Assembly (NCBI RefSeq): GCF_005405085.1
Contig: NZ_BJDJ01000012.1
Span: 35,181-99,180, forward strand
Length of the DNA stretch: 64,000 bases
Reading direction: 5' to 3'
DNA from: Lactiplantibacillus daowaiensis
GTDB lineage: Bacteria > Bacillota > Bacilli > Lactobacillales > Lactobacillaceae
This document shows positions 23,874 through 34,837 of this stretch, in pieces (within the stretch, counting starts at the first letter, position 1; each line of letters opens with the position of its first letter). Under the pieces are notes generated by a model, which saw only the letters and a program-made list of their open reading frames with translations, did no database searches and was not told the DNA's origin. The position numbers and the translations under genes were made by a program.

Positions 23874-24893
23874 TTATACACTAAAATGTGTCTGACCGGC
23901 AGATTTATTTAAGCGATTCATGTAAGCCGCGCCCAGACCGTGATTATCAAATGCTTGGCAAAGAATATCTTTGATTTCAGTTTCAGTATCGAAATGACGT
24001 AAGCCAGCAAAAAGTTCGCGACTAGCTGAATTTACATCCTCGCCTAAAGAGAATCGTTCGCAATTTACTGGAATTCGATTGGTCGTTAAAATTTGATCAG
24101 TCGCCATCACACCCATCGGTACGGCTTGTTTTGAGGCCCAAGCCAAAGCGGCGGGCCAATCTTGTGCACGATCCACGATATAGACTTGAGCCGCTGGCGC
24201 GTAATGTTTGTACTTCATCCCGGGCGCCTTAGGCACTTCCGTCGCCCCAACATGATGCTGTTCAGTTAGGACGGGTTCACCGATAACGGCTTCAATCTGT
24301 TCGGCAGTCACCGCTCCTGGCCTTAAAATGGCCGGTTGCGCACCTGATAAGTCTAAGACCGTTGATTCGACCCCGACCTGTGTCGCACCGTCATCTAAAA
24401 TCCCAGCGATCTTACCATCTAAATCATGTAAGACATGTTGCGCAGTCGTCGGACTTGGCTTACCTGAGGTATTCGCCGATGGCCCCACGATTGGGGTCTT
24501 AGCCGCCCGAATCAAAGCTAGGGTTGCCGCGTTGTTTGGATTTCGAAACGCCGCGGTCGTCAAGCCACCCGTTACTTCTGGTGCTAAAGCAGCCGGCTTC
24601 AAATTGAAAATCATCGTCAATGGCCCTGGCCAAAACGCCTTGATCAACTTTTTAGCCGCGACTGATAATGGCTTGGCGAAGCGTTCAACCGTTTCAACAT
24701 CGGCCACATGGACGATCAAAGGATTATCGCTAGGCCGCCCCTTAGCTTGATAAACTTGCTTAACTGCCGATACATTGGTGGCATCCGCACCTAAGCCATA
24801 AACCGTTTCAGTTGGAAAAGCCACCAGTTGACCAGTTGCAATCAAAGCTGCCGCTTGGTCGACTGCGGCTGGTTTAAAAATTTTTGTTTCCAT
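23874..24893 (-). CDS. ywlC: threonylcarbamoyl-AMP synthase (Sua5/YwlC type)
   Basis: A 339-aa enzyme that makes threonylcarbamoyl-AMP from threonine, bicarbonate and ATP for the t6A37 modification of ANN-decoding tRNAs. The YrdC domain (about 1-195) has [12 protein letters not shown] and [13 protein letters not shown]. The C-terminal 130 residues form the extra Sua5 domain, reached through [13 protein letters not shown]. It follows prmC by 7 bp. Confidence 0.93.
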   Translation of the reverse strand: METKIFKPAAVDQAAALIATGQLVAFPTETVYGLGADATNVSAVKQVYQAKGRPSDNPLIVHVADVETVERFAKPLSVAAKKLIKAFWPGPLTMIFNLKPAALAPEVTGGLTTAAFRNPNNAATLALIRAAKTPIVGPSANTSGKPSPTTAQHVLHDLDGKIAGILDDGATQVGVESTVLDLSGAQPAILRPGAVTAEQIEAVIGEPVLTEQHHVGATEVPKAPGMKYKHYAPAAQVYIVDRAQDWPAALAWASKQAVPMGVMATDQILTTNRIPVNCERFSLGEDVNSASRELFAGLRHFDTETEIKDILCQAFDNHGLGAAYMNRLNKSAGQTHFSV

Positions 24894-24900
24894 ATTAGTC

Positions 24901-25767
24901 TCAATCCTTCTTCGTATTAATCACGCGTAACATGCGATCATGCCCCGCCATATCTTGCCGTAATGTGACTGTTGCTTGTGGCAACGCTTGGGTAAAGAGT
25001 TGTTGCACTGCCGGTCCTTGATGGTAGCCAAACTCCAAATACAACCGGCCATTAACTGCCAAGTGATCAGCCACTTGGGCGGCGAGCTGTTCATAAATTG
25101 CTAAACCATCATTGGCAGCAAATAACGCTTGTTGTGGTTCATAAGTTAACACACTTGCATCCATGACGCTCGTCTCACTCGTTGCAATGTACGGTGGATT
25201 ACTAACGATGACATCGTATTTGGTCGCGGGGACTTGCGCAAACAAGTCACTTTGATAAAACGCGACGTCTAGCTGCAATTCAGCCGCATTTTGCTGCGCA
25301 ACGGCCAATGCCGCGGCCGAAATATCACTTGCCGTCACTTGCCAGCTCGGTTGGTTTTGTTTTAAGGCCAAAGCGATTGCCCCCGACCCGGTCCCGATAT
25401 CCAAGACTTGTTTGGCTGTCATCGTCGCGGAATCCGTCAAGATCCAATCAACTAGCTCTTCGGTTTCAACTCGCGGAATCAAAACGGCCGGATTAACCGT
25501 CAAAGCGAGCCCATAAAACGGCGCCTTGCCTAACACATATTGAGCTGGTTCACCGGCAACAACGCGCTCGATGGCCGCTTGATAAGCTTGCCAATCAGCA
25601 ATTGGTAACGTGTCACGGTAATGAATCAACAATTGGGTCTGATCAAGTCCCGTTAAGCCCAGTAATAAAAAGCGGGCCGCATCTTGTGGCAAATCAACCG
25701 TCTTTAGACAAAAAGAAGCCCATCGCTGGGCTTCAAAATAAGTGGGTTTGCTTGGCCGCTTAGTCAT
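24901..25767 (-). CDS. prmC: release factor glutamine methyltransferase
   Basis: A 288-aa SAM-dependent methyltransferase that methylates the GGQ glutamine of release factors. The SAM loop is [12 protein letters not shown] (123-134) and the catalytic NPPY is at 190-193. It overlaps prfA, the gene for its substrate, by 8 bp, which supports the call and suggests translational coupling. Confidence 0.95.
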   Translation of the reverse strand: MTKRPSKPTYFEAQRWASFCLKTVDLPQDAARFLLLGLTGLDQTQLLIHYRDTLPIADWQAYQAAIERVVAGEPAQYVLGKAPFYGLALTVNPAVLIPRVETEELVDWILTDSATMTAKQVLDIGTGSGAIALALKQNQPSWQVTASDISAAALAVAQQNAAELQLDVAFYQSDLFAQVPATKYDVIVSNPPYIATSETSVMDASVLTYEPQQALFAANDGLAIYEQLAAQVADHLAVNGRLYLEFGYHQGPAVQQLFTQALPQATVTLRQDMAGHDRMLRVINTKKD

Positions 25768-26842
25768 TGGTCAATTGCTCGATTTTCTTCGTTTGATCCG
25801 CTAAAATCAACGCATCAATAATTTCATCTAATTCCCCGTTCATCACACGGTCTAACTTATTCAACGTTAAACCGATTCGGTGATCGGTAACCCGGTTTTG
25901 CGGGAAGTTATAGGTCCGAATCCGTTCAGAACGATCCCCGGTCCCAACAGCCGACTTCCGTTCTGCATCGTATTGGTTTTGTTCCCGTGATTGATAATAG
26001 TCATAAACCCGCGCCCGCAAGATTTCCATCGCTTTGGCCCGGTTTTGTTGTTGTGACCGTTGATCTTGCATCGAAACCACGATACCAGTTGGTAAGTGGG
26101 TCATCCGCACGGCTGAAGACGTCTTGTTAATATGCTGACCACCGGCACCAGATGACCGGAAGACATCGACCCGAATATCTTTTTGGTCAATGTCAATATC
26201 GACATCCTTGGCTTCAGGCATAATCCCAACCGTCGCCGTTGACGTATGCACCCGCCCAGCAGATTCAGTGACTGGGACCCGTTGGACCCGATGTGCGCCA
26301 CTTTCATACTTCAACTTGGAATAAACTTTATTCCCAGAAATAATCAAGACGATTTCTTTAAACCCGCCGACTTCAGTTTCATTACGGTCAGCGACTTCGA
26401 TATTCCACCCTTGCCGTTCAGCATACTTGGAATACATCGTAAATAAATCAGCAGCAAACAAACTGGCTTCATCACCACCAGCAGCCCCATGGATTTCCAT
26501 GATGATGTTCTTATCATCGTTAGGGTCTTGTGGCAACATCAATAAAGTGATGTCATGTTCGAGTTGGTCTTTTTCGGCGTTTAAATGCTTTAAATCGTCT
26601 TTGACCATAGCACTCATGTCATCGTCTAATTTTTCCCGTAACAAGTCGTTGTTTTCATCGATTTGGCCGGTCACATCTTTATATTGTTTATACTTTTCAA
26701 CGGTTTCCCGTAAACTGGCTTCTTCTTTTGATAACTTCAAGAAGCGTTGGGTGTCCGCAATAACTTCAGGATCACTCAATAATTCGCCGAGTTCTTCATA
26801 CCGGTCGGCAACCGCTTGTAATTTATCGAAAAACTTATCCAT
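25760..26842 (-). CDS. prfA: peptide chain release factor 1
   Basis: A 360-aa class I release factor reading UAA and UAG. The GGQ motif that triggers peptide release is at 234-236, and the codon-reading tripeptide is PVT at about 190-192, the RF1 type. A negatively charged coiled-coil N-terminal domain precedes. Lies 14 bp after tdk and overlaps prmC. Confidence 0.97.
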   Translation of the reverse strand: MDKFFDKLQAVADRYEELGELLSDPEVIADTQRFLKLSKEEASLRETVEKYKQYKDVTGQIDENNDLLREKLDDDMSAMVKDDLKHLNAEKDQLEHDITLLMLPQDPNDDKNIIMEIHGAAGGDEASLFAADLFTMYSKYAERQGWNIEVADRNETEVGGFKEIVLIISGNKVYSKLKYESGAHRVQRVPVTESAGRVHTSTATVGIMPEAKDVDIDIDQKDIRVDVFRSSGAGGQHINKTSSAVRMTHLPTGIVVSMQDQRSQQQNRAKAMEILRARVYDYYQSREQNQYDAERKSAVGTGDRSERIRTYNFPQNRVTDHRIGLTLNKLDRVMNGELDEIIDALILADQTKKIEQLTND

Positions 26843-26856
26843 ACTTACTTAATTCC

Positions 26857-27435
26857 TCACTTTGTTAATTTCGGCGGACAGAAGTAATGCCGACGACAAA
26901 CTGGATAATACATGGAATTGCCACCCACCAAGACTTGTTCACCTTCATAAACGGGTTGCCCATCATTAAAGCGCAAGTTCATAATGGCCTTTTTCCGGCA
27001 GAACCAACAAATCGTCTTCATTTCTTCAATCTTGTCAGCATAGAGCAATAAATATTTACTGCCTTCGAACAATTCATTTTGAAAATCATTCTTTAATCCA
27101 AAAGTCATGACCGGGATATTTAAGTCATCAACGATATGCGCCAATTCTAAAATATGATGCTTTTTGAGAAATTGCGCTTCATCGATCAAGACACAGGCCG
27201 CCTCTGGATTAAGTTCCTTGACGGTGTCTAACACGTTGGTGTCATCAAAAATCGGCGTTGCATCGCGTGACAAGCCAATGCGACTCTTCACGTGACCAAT
27301 CCCTGCGCGCGTATCGACGCCACTAGCCATAATAATGACGGGCTTATTTTGTTCTTCATAGTTATGCGCAACTTTTAAAATTTCAATGGTCTTCCCACTG
27401 TTCATGGCGCCATAACGGAAAAATAACTGTGCCAA
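26857..27435 (-). CDS. tdk: thymidine kinase
   Basis: A 192-aa type II thymidine kinase phosphorylating thymidine with ATP. The P-loop is GAMNSGKT (9-16), the Walker B-type VLIDEAQFL is near 85, and four cysteines in CWFCRKK and CRRHYFC bind zinc. First gene of the operon and divergent from murT, 214 bp away. Confidence 0.95.
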   Translation of the reverse strand: MAQLFFRYGAMNSGKTIEILKVAHNYEEQNKPVIIMASGVDTRAGIGHVKSRIGLSRDATPIFDDTNVLDTVKELNPEAACVLIDEAQFLKKHHILELAHIVDDLNIPVMTFGLKNDFQNELFEGSKYLLLYADKIEEMKTICWFCRKKAIMNLRFNDGQPVYEGEQVLVGGNSMYYPVCRRHYFCPPKLTK

Positions 27436-27649
27436 ATTACTCGGTCCCCTTTTTTACACATTTCTAATTAATTATAGCTGATTTAACCACGAATTTCAGC
27501 AATCAGTGATGAAAACTCATTAATGATTTCATAAACTGCGCTGTGAACCAGTAGTATCGCTTTTCTTTTCTTTAAGTTCAGTATAAAATACTTGGAAGTA
27601 GCGTTAAACGCAAACACGCTTGAAATCAAAAGTTAGGGGCAACATAACG

Positions 27650-28996
27650 ATGTCAATTAATAGTATTTTGGCAACTTGGACTGGTAAGTCCGCTTACTGG
27701 TTCTTGCATACTTTCCGTGGTGGCGGGAGTTCCCTGCCAGGGAAGTTGGCCTTAAAGTTAGATCCAGCCATTTTAAAACATTTGGCCCGCAATTATGACG
27801 TCATTGTCATCACTGGGACCAATGGGAAAACATTAACGACCGCTTTAACGGTCAAAGTCCTCCGCGAACAATATCCAGACATTTTAACCAATCCAAGTGG
27901 CTCCAACATGAAACAAGGGATCGTCACGACTTTCTTAACCGCACCTAAGGCCCATCAAAAGCCCTTAGCGGTATTAGAAGTTGACGAAGCAAATGTCATT
28001 ATGGTCACCAAGTACATTACACCTAAGGCCTTTGTATTCACCAATATCTTCCGTGATCAAATGGATCGTTACGGCGAAATCTACACGACTTACCAAAAGA
28101 TTTTGGATGGGGTGGCTTTAGCACCTGAAGCCACGATCATTGCCAATGGGGATTTACCGTTATTTAATTCTAAGCAACTCCCTAACCCGATCTTGTATTA
28201 CGGCTTTGATTATCAACCTGATGGTGATGAACATGCACCCGCTAATACCGATGGCTTGTTATGCCCTAATTGCCAACACATTCTTCATTATCGGAGTCGG
28301 ACCTACAGTAATATGGGTAAGTACTTCTGTCCTAATTGTGGCTTTGAACGCCCACAATTAACTTACAAGTTAAACGCATTGACTGCCATGACGCCAACAT
28401 CTTCTGATTTTGAAATCAATGGTCAAGCCATGCACTTAAATATTGGCGGCCAATATAATATTTATAATGCGTTAGCAGCTTACGCCGTTGGTCGTTTCAT
28501 GGACGTGCGCCCTGCTAAGATTGCACATGCCTTAAGCGATAATGATGAACAAGTCTTTGGTCGCCAAGAGATCTTCCATGTTGGTGATAAAGACGTGACT
28601 TTGATCCTAGTTAAAAATCCGGTCGGCTTAAACCAAGTCTTACAAATGATCAGTACTGACGAGCGACCATTTTCATTTGCCGCTTTATTGAACGCCAACT
28701 ACGCTGATGGTATTGATACGAGTTGGATTTGGGATGGCGATTTTGAACAGTTACCAGGCTTAAAAGTCCCCGCTTACATTAGTGGTGGCGAACGCTATAA
28801 AGATATCACGTTTCGGCTGAAGGTCGCGGGCGTGCCAACGGATAAGTTGACGATCGTCCCTGACCTAACGAATATGACCGCTGAAATTCAAAAATTGCCA
28901 ACCAAACAAGTCTACGTCGTGGCGACTTATACCGCGATGTTACAATTACGTAAACAACTGGCCAGCCAAGGCATTATTGATGGGGGGATGGCTTAA
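27650..28996 (+). CDS. murT: lipid II isoglutaminyl synthase, MurT subunit
   Basis: The 448-aa Mur-ligase-like subunit that, with GatD, amidates the alpha-carboxyl of D-glutamate in lipid II. The ATP site GTNGKT is at 56-61. A zinc-ribbon insertion has CPNC at 205-208 and CPNC at 227-230. The C-terminal DUF1727 domain binds GatD. I start at the ATG at 27650, after AGGGGC; ten further codons are open upstream. It is followed by gatD after 2 bp. Amidation is important for cross-linking in this group. Confidence 0.95.
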   Translation: MSINSILATWTGKSAYWFLHTFRGGGSSLPGKLALKLDPAILKHLARNYDVIVITGTNGKTLTTALTVKVLREQYPDILTNPSGSNMKQGIVTTFLTAPKAHQKPLAVLEVDEANVIMVTKYITPKAFVFTNIFRDQMDRYGEIYTTYQKILDGVALAPEATIIANGDLPLFNSKQLPNPILYYGFDYQPDGDEHAPANTDGLLCPNCQHILHYRSRTYSNMGKYFCPNCGFERPQLTYKLNALTAMTPTSSDFEINGQAMHLNIGGQYNIYNALAAYAVGRFMDVRPAKIAHALSDNDEQVFGRQEIFHVGDKDVTLILVKNPVGLNQVLQMISTDERPFSFAALLNANYADGIDTSWIWDGDFEQLPGLKVPAYISGGERYKDITFRLKVAGVPTDKLTIVPDLTNMTAEIQKLPTKQVYVVATYTAMLQLRKQLASQGIIDGGMA

Positions 28997-28998
28997 TT

Positions 28999-29721
28999 AT
29001 GACCTACACCTTAAAAGCAGCACATCTCTACGGTGATTTAATGAACACCTATGGCGATATCGGCAACATCTTAGCCATGCGCTATTATGCGCAAGCGGTC
29101 GATGCCACCATTGACGTTGACTTAGTCAGCCTAGATGATACGTTTGATCCTAAAAAATACGACTTCGTCTTGTTCGGCGGTGGTCAAGATTATGAACAAA
29201 CCATCGTCTCTAAAGACTTGCAAACTAAAAAAGCCGCTCTTACCGACTACATCGAAGCTGGCGGCCCGTTCTTAGCAATTTGTGGTGGCTTTCAAATGTT
29301 GGGCCACTACTATATTGGGGCTCACGGTGAAAAGATTGCCGGTATCGGGGCGCTTGACCATTACACCTTGAGTCAAGACAACAACCGGTTTATCGGTAAT
29401 ATCACCATTAAGAATGCTGAAACCGGTCAAACTTACTATGGCTTTGAAAACCATAATGGGACGACCTTCCTTGGCGAAGGCGAACGCCCACTTGGTGAAG
29501 TTGAACAAGGTAACGGGAACAATGGCCAAGATAAATCTGAAGGCGTGATTTACAAAAACACCTTTGGCTCTTACTTCCATGGTCCAATCTTAGCGCGTAA
29601 CGAAGCCTTAGCGAAACGCATCTTGAAGCTTGCTTTACAACGCAAATATCCCGACGCTGACTTTAGTGCTTTGGATACCTTAAACGAAGACCTAACCAAA
29701 AACGTGCAAGTTAAGCCATAG
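28999..29721 (+). CDS. gatD: lipid II isoglutaminyl synthase, GatD glutaminase
   Basis: A 240-aa class I glutamine amidotransferase supplying ammonia to MurT. The nucleophile is Cys95 in AICGGFQMLG. A conserved histidine lies in NTFGSYFHGP near residue 193. It starts 2 bp after the murT stop and is followed by a terminator. Confidence 0.95.
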   Translation: MTYTLKAAHLYGDLMNTYGDIGNILAMRYYAQAVDATIDVDLVSLDDTFDPKKYDFVLFGGGQDYEQTIVSKDLQTKKAALTDYIEAGGPFLAICGGFQMLGHYYIGAHGEKIAGIGALDHYTLSQDNNRFIGNITIKNAETGQTYYGFENHNGTTFLGEGERPLGEVEQGNGNNGQDKSEGVIYKNTFGSYFHGPILARNEALAKRILKLALQRKYPDADFSALDTLNEDLTKNVQVKP

Positions 29722-29780
29722 CGCTTGCCAAGATACTGCTAGCAAAAAAAGACGATGTAGTTTAAACAATCCACAATAGC

Positions 29781-29816
29781 CACTACCAATAAAATTGGTG
29801 GTGGCTTTTTTGATGA
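29781..29816 (+). terminator. terminator after gatD
   Basis: GCCACTACCAATAAAATTGGTGGTGGC-type hairpin followed by six T. The next 200 bp before the YfhO gene are A/T-rich and contain TATAAT-like bases near 29979 but no gene. Confidence 0.85.
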
Positions 29817-30022
29817 TGCAACTTAAATGATGACCTTAATGCATCCCACCAATTAGTCAGTTGTCAGCCTCATCCTCACATCTAGTTGGTCAACAATAAC
29901 CGGCCCAAAACCACTTTCTGAAAGAAGCTCAGAATTCTTTCGCTTTATGTAACTAGTTGTAACTGCGAACCTTTTCTATAATAACCTCATTGTTATTGAA
30001 ACAGAACAGGACGTGAGGCTAG

Positions 30023-32581
30023 TTGAAAACAACTATTAAAAATCATCAGGCTTGGATGGGCCCAATTATCGCTGCGCTATTGGCCTTCTTAGTGGTCAGT
30101 GCCGTCTTCATCAGTCGGCAGATTACCCCCTTTGGTAATCATAATCTACTCATTAGTGACATGGGTGGGCAATACGTTTCATTTTTTACAGCCTATCGCC
30201 ATGCCTTACTACAACACAATTTCCAGCTCTATTCGTTTTCACAATCACTAGGTGGAAATGCAGTCCCCACACTAGCTTATTATTTAATGAGTCCATTTAA
30301 TCTGATTATCTTGGCCTTTAGTGCCGCGCAAATCCCCACTGGTTTGACCATCATCATCATGGTGAAGATAATGGCGATTGCGGTCACGATGACTTGCTTT
30401 TTACAGCGTCACTTTAAAACAACCACTTGGTCAGCGAGCTTATTTGGCTTAGCGTTTAGTCTCTCTGGCTTTGTCGCCCTCAATTACTTTACCGTGATGT
30501 GGCTAGATGCCTTGATTTGGTTACCTTTAGTCTTAATGGGATTGGATCATTTAATGCGTACCGGACACCCTGGTCAATTCTTTGGCTGGTTATGGGTCAG
30601 TATCGTAACGGACTACTACTTAGGCTATATGACCTGTCTGTTTGTGGTTTATTACTTTATCTACCAATGGTTTATCACCCGCGACCAAACACTCAGCTTC
30701 ACCCAAGAGTTACGTCAACGCGGTCACCTCATTGGTAAAGCCCTGTTAACGGCAATCCTCAGCGCGATTAGTAGCTTATTCATTCTGCTCCCGGCCGGCT
30801 TGGGCATGTTACAAACCGCTAAATCAGCCCAGAAACTTAGCAATTATTTACCGACCTTGCAATTTAAAGCATCGATTCTAAGTCAGCTTGGTTTGGGGGC
30901 AACGAACTTTAGCACCCGCTTAGATCATGCACCAACAATTTTTAGTACCACTTTAGTCAGTCTCTTAGTCTTAGTTTACTTTGTTCATCCCGCCATCAAT
31001 CGCCACCATCGTTGGCACACCGCTGGCTTTTTAGTGGCGTTGTTACTCAGCATGCAAATCCAAACATTGAATACGGTTTGGCATCTATTCCAAAAACCAG
31101 CAGGGTTCCCCTATCGCCAGTCATTCTTTGTCAGTTTTGCATTGATCATGGTGGCGTTTGCTGCTTGGCAAGCCCGACCAAAAGTCATCGCTACCCGGTG
31201 GCAACTTGGGCTTCCCCTAAGCCTTAGTCTTGCTTTAGGCTTAGGCTGGCTCACTAATCACGGCACCATCAACGCGATTTCACTAAAAGTCGGCTTAATC
31301 AGCATTGCCTACGTCATCTGTAGTGCCATGGTCTTATTCTTAACCCGCAAAACGACCCAAATCGTATTATTGACTGGTTTAGTGACCACTGAATTAGGTG
31401 GGAATTTCTGGCTCAACTTGCAACATTCCCCTTTTGGCAATCAAACGGCTTATGCCCAAGCTTATCGCACCGAATATCGGCAAATGGCCGCGGTCAACGA
31501 TCCAGATGGCCAACTTTATCGCGTTGAAAATGAAAATACGCTAATTAATTCCGCGTATGCTTACAGTTCACACTACCGTAATTACAATGATCCGATGTTA
31601 TTTAACTTCCATGATTTGAGTTACTATAATTCGACTTTTAACAACCAAACCCGTTTGATGTTAAAATCACTCGGCCTCTACAGTAAGAATGTGCGTCGTA
31701 TTAGCTCAAGTGGCACGAATGCGGTCAGTGCCATGTTGTTAGGCTTAAAATCAACGGTTAAATTAAATGCTAATGGCCAGGCCACAACCACCAATTTGGC
31801 TAGCAGCGTTGGGATGGGCTTTACTGTACCGACGAGCTTTACAGCATTAAAATTGTTGCCCAATAGTGCCTTGGCTAATCAAGAAAGCCTCTTACAAACA
31901 CTACGACCAAGTACGACACCCTACTTTGCTAACGCGACTAAAGTTAATGATCACGTTACTTATGAAGCCAGTGCAAAACAGTACCATTACTTGCACACCG
32001 TGACTTTAAAAGTTAACGCCACTGGTCAACTATATTACAATGATACGACCGCTAACACGAAGTTCTCGACAATGCGCGTCAATGGTAAAATTACCGCCCC
32101 CGTTGTCAATGCTGACGGTCACTTGATTTTACGGCAACTTGGCCACTTCAAACGTGGCACAACAGTTAAATTAACGTTTAAATCCACTCAGGCCCAATTA
32201 GGAACACATGTCCATTTGGCTAGTTTGGATCAAGCCAAATTCAAGCAAGTCTATCAAGCGCTTCAAAAACAAGCTTTTGTGCCGACCTATCATGCTAGTG
32301 GCCTAATGACGACGGTTACCGGGACGCTTAACAATACCACTAACCGTCACTGGTTATACGTGGCAATTCCAGCAGATGCTGGTTGGGTTGCCAACGTTAA
32401 CGGTCACACGGTCAAAACTAAAACCGTCCTCGGGGGGATGCTAGCAATCCCAGTCACTAGTGGTCATAATCAAATCACCTTAACTTATCACGTCCCCGGC
32501 CTAACATTAGGCAGTGGCTTATCAATCTTGAGTTTGCTTAGCTTTGTTGGCTGGCGTCGTTGGCGTCGTCGCCAAGCATAA
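30023..32581 (+). CDS. YfhO family multi-spanning membrane glycosyltransferase-like protein
   Basis: An 852-aa protein of the YfhO family. The first 460 residues contain about a dozen membrane segments; the rest, up to about 830, is a predicted extracellular region; a final hydrophobic segment and WRRWRRRQ tail anchor it. An early loop carries SDMGGQYVSFFTAYRH, the region that holds acidic residues in related lipid-linked sugar transferases. YfhO homologues have been linked to glycosylation of lipoteichoic acid and other cell-surface polymers. The start is TTG at 30023 after GTGAGG. Single-gene unit. Confidence 0.82.
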   Translation: MKTTIKNHQAWMGPIIAALLAFLVVSAVFISRQITPFGNHNLLISDMGGQYVSFFTAYRHALLQHNFQLYSFSQSLGGNAVPTLAYYLMSPFNLIILAFSAAQIPTGLTIIIMVKIMAIAVTMTCFLQRHFKTTTWSASLFGLAFSLSGFVALNYFTVMWLDALIWLPLVLMGLDHLMRTGHPGQFFGWLWVSIVTDYYLGYMTCLFVVYYFIYQWFITRDQTLSFTQELRQRGHLIGKALLTAILSAISSLFILLPAGLGMLQTAKSAQKLSNYLPTLQFKASILSQLGLGATNFSTRLDHAPTIFSTTLVSLLVLVYFVHPAINRHHRWHTAGFLVALLLSMQIQTLNTVWHLFQKPAGFPYRQSFFVSFALIMVAFAAWQARPKVIATRWQLGLPLSLSLALGLGWLTNHGTINAISLKVGLISIAYVICSAMVLFLTRKTTQIVLLTGLVTTELGGNFWLNLQHSPFGNQTAYAQAYRTEYRQMAAVNDPDGQLYRVENENTLINSAYAYSSHYRNYNDPMLFNFHDLSYYNSTFNNQTRLMLKSLGLYSKNVRRISSSGTNAVSAMLLGLKSTVKLNANGQATTTNLASSVGMGFTVPTSFTALKLLPNSALANQESLLQTLRPSTTPYFANATKVNDHVTYEASAKQYHYLHTVTLKVNATGQLYYNDTTANTKFSTMRVNGKITAPVVNADGHLILRQLGHFKRGTTVKLTFKSTQAQLGTHVHLASLDQAKFKQVYQALQKQAFVPTYHASGLMTTVTGTLNNTTNRHWLYVAIPADAGWVANVNGHTVKTKTVLGGMLAIPVTSGHNQITLTYHVPGLTLGSGLSILSLLSFVGWRRWRRRQA

Positions 32582-32584
32582 TCA

Positions 32585-32640
32585 AAAAAATCTAGGATCA
32601 GCACCGTAAATGTTACTCGTGCTGATCCTAGATTTTTTGT
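32585..32640. terminator. terminator after the YfhO gene
   Basis: AAAAAATCTAGGATCAGCAC pairs with GTGCTGATCCTAGATTTTTT; long, near-perfect and symmetric. Confidence 0.9.
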
Positions 32641-32721
32641 TAGGACTATTAGTGAACCCGTTTAAGTTATAATAATTATTTATAATGAAAATTCTCATGG
32701 CCTTCAGTTATCCGATGATAA

Positions 32722-32768
32722 TCAAAAAGCGTGATCATCAGTAAAAACCGATTATCACGCTTCTTTAT
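32722..32768 (-). terminator. terminator after manA
   Basis: Minus-strand AAGCGTGATAATCGGT pairs with ACTGATGATCACGCTTTTT, past the manA stop. It converges on the terminator of the plus-strand YfhO gene. Confidence 0.82.
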
Positions 32769-32780
32769 AACTTAAACCCG

Positions 32781-33746
32781 TTAAGCTTTTTCGCCTGGTT
32801 CAGAGGCGATGATTTGTAAATCACCTTTTAAGGTCCATTGTTTAACGTCGAATGGCAAGATAAAATGCACACCCTTCTTCAAAGGATAAGCCTTACCATC
32901 AACGGTGATACTACCTTCACCGGCTAAAACCGACACTAACGTATATGGCGCTTGACCACGATTGAACGTAGCTTGTCCATCAGTTAACCGCCATTGCCAA
33001 ACACCAAAGAATGGTGATTGCACATACTTGGTTACTGTAGCATCGCCAACTTGCGTGGTCGTGATGTCCAATTTTGGATCTTCATGAGGCACGATCGTCG
33101 TATCAATTGATTGTTGTAAATGTAATTCCCGTTTCTTACCAGTCGTCTTATCAACTCGATCCCAATCATACAACCGATAAGTCGTATCAGAACTTTGTTG
33201 GGTTTCTAAGACCATGATACCTTTACCAACGGCATGAATCGTCCCCGATGGCACGTACAAGAAATCGCCGGCTTTAACGGGTACTCGCCGGAATAACTTG
33301 TCCCATTCACCATTGTGAATCCAGTCAGCCAATTGTTCACGAGTCTTGGCATAATGACCGTAGAGCATCGTAGCACCAGGTTCAGCCGCAATCACATACC
33401 AGCATTCGGTTTTGCCAAGTTCGTGTTCATGTTCAGCGGCATACGCGTCGTCAGGATGAACTTGAACCGATAAATCTTCACTGGCATCCAAAATCTTAGT
33501 CAATAATGGGAACACATCACCCTTAGCATTGCCAAAGACATCCCGATGTTTTGCCCAAACATCGTCCAATGTCATGCCAGCATAGGGCCCGTTTTCAACG
33601 GTTGCTGGACCATGGGGATGGGCCGAAATTGCCCAGCATTCGCCGGTATGGTCACTAGGAATATCATAACCAAAGTCTGATTTTAGTCGGGTACCGCCCC
33701 AGATTTTTTCATGGAAAACTGGTTTTAAGAAATAAGGTTCACTCAT
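32781..33746 (-). CDS. manA: mannose-6-phosphate isomerase, class I
   Basis: A 321-aa zinc enzyme interconverting mannose-6-phosphate and fructose-6-phosphate. The zinc ligands lie in VQVHPDD (about 94-100) and in the segment GKTECWYV; the second cupin region starts around residue 240. The ATG at 33746 follows GGAGTG. Single gene with its own terminator. Allows mannose use and supplies mannose for surface sugars. Confidence 0.93.
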   Translation of the reverse strand: MSEPYFLKPVFHEKIWGGTRLKSDFGYDIPSDHTGECWAISAHPHGPATVENGPYAGMTLDDVWAKHRDVFGNAKGDVFPLLTKILDASEDLSVQVHPDDAYAAEHEHELGKTECWYVIAAEPGATMLYGHYAKTREQLADWIHNGEWDKLFRRVPVKAGDFLYVPSGTIHAVGKGIMVLETQQSSDTTYRLYDWDRVDKTTGKKRELHLQQSIDTTIVPHEDPKLDITTTQVGDATVTKYVQSPFFGVWQWRLTDGQATFNRGQAPYTLVSVLAGEGSITVDGKAYPLKKGVHFILPFDVKQWTLKGDLQIIASEPGEKA

Positions 33747-33811
33747 GACAACACACTCCATTACTCTTTTTTGATAGTCCTAGCATATCATAATTGAAAG
33801 CGGTTGTGAAA

Positions 33812-34837
33812 CTAGTCTAATGAGAATGTAACCGTATCCGCCAGCCAAGCAGCCAATAAGTGCCGCCGAGCCGGTAAAAACTGGGCATCACGGACGGTTG
33901 GATGGACGCGATTCGATAAGAAAATCAATGCCGATTGGGTTTCACGATCTAACATAAATAAGGTACCCGTATAACCCGTATGGAAAATAATCGGTTGATG
34001 ATCAGGCGTTAATCGCCATAGATTCCAACCAAAACTCCGCCGTAATCGATGATTTGGCGTCCAATCTTGATACAAGCCTTGAATCGTTTTTTGATCTAAC
34101 ACCGCCTCATTAGGCCGTTGCCCCAACATGAACTGGGCAAATTGTACGAGGTCATCCACACTAGCAAATAATCCGGCCGACCCACATCGTGCACCGAGCA
34201 CCTGGGCTTTAGGATCATGCACGACACCTTGTAACAGGCCAGCTTGCACTGAATACACGGTTGGTACACATTGGTCTGTTTGTGGCTTAAACGTCGCATA
34301 TGGTAAGTGTAATGGGTCTAAAACACGATCAGTGACCGCAGTTTGAATCGGCAGCCCCAAAATCTGCTCAATAATTAGCCCCGTTAAAATCAAGCCCAAA
34401 TCCGTATAGACTACCCGATGATTCAAATTCGCTTGACTAACAGGTAATTGTTGAATGGCGGCCAACAATTCATCGGCCGGCAAGGCATTTCGATTCGGGA
34501 TATAGCCACTTAACCCACTCGTATGAGTCATTAAATTCAACACAGTTGCTTCTCGATTGGGGAAAGCTGGCAAATAATCATGCACCGGCCGTTGGACATC
34601 TAAAGCCCCACTAGTCATCAATTGTGCAGCCACCGTCGTCGTCCCAATCACTTTAGTGACCGAGGCCAAGTCATATAAAGCATGTGGCCACAACGGCTTA
34701 AGCGTCGGCTGGGTCTGCGCCACACCGACTTGGTATTGTTCAACTTGGGCGCCATGTAAAACGGCATAACTGGCCCCTGGAATCACTTGATCATCAATCA
34801 TTTTTTGAATTTGTTGTTTCGTTTTTTCAAATGCCAT
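33812..34837 (-). CDS. serine hydrolase, beta-lactamase family
   Basis: A 341-aa class C beta-lactamase/penicillin-binding-protein-like fold. The catalytic SVTK (about 59-62) is the SxxK motif, YTD at about 143-145 occupies the YxN place, and FHTGYTGT carries the HTG of motif 3. No signal peptide or membrane segment is seen, so it is probably cytoplasmic and an esterase or peptidase rather than a lactamase. Asp instead of Asn in motif 2 also points away from a classical lactamase. Confidence 0.82.
   Translation of the reverse strand: MAFEKTKQQIQKMIDDQVIPGASYAVLHGAQVEQYQVGVAQTQPTLKPLWPHALYDLASVTKVIGTTTVAAQLMTSGALDVQRPVHDYLPAFPNREATVLNLMTHTSGLSGYIPNRNALPADELLAAIQQLPVSQANLNHRVVYTDLGLILTGLIIEQILGLPIQTAVTDRVLDPLHLPYATFKPQTDQCVPTVYSVQAGLLQGVVHDPKAQVLGARCGSAGLFASVDDLVQFAQFMLGQRPNEAVLDQKTIQGLYQDWTPNHRLRRSFGWNLWRLTPDHQPIIFHTGYTGTLFMLDRETQSALIFLSNRVHPTVRDAQFLPARRHLLAAWLADTVTFSLD

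Noticed and set aside
24328..24750. 140-codon open frame antisense to the tRNA-modification gene ywlC
   Set aside because: The opposite strand encodes a clear Sua5-family protein; no start signals on this strand.
26427..26852. 141-codon open frame antisense to prfA
   Set aside because: Overlaps the conserved N-terminal domain of RF1 and is Ser/Phe/Leu-rich low-complexity translation.
33812..34837. Beta-lactamase resistance gene
   Set aside because: No signal peptide, and Asp replaces Asn in the second motif; more likely a cytoplasmic esterase or peptidase-like serine hydrolase.
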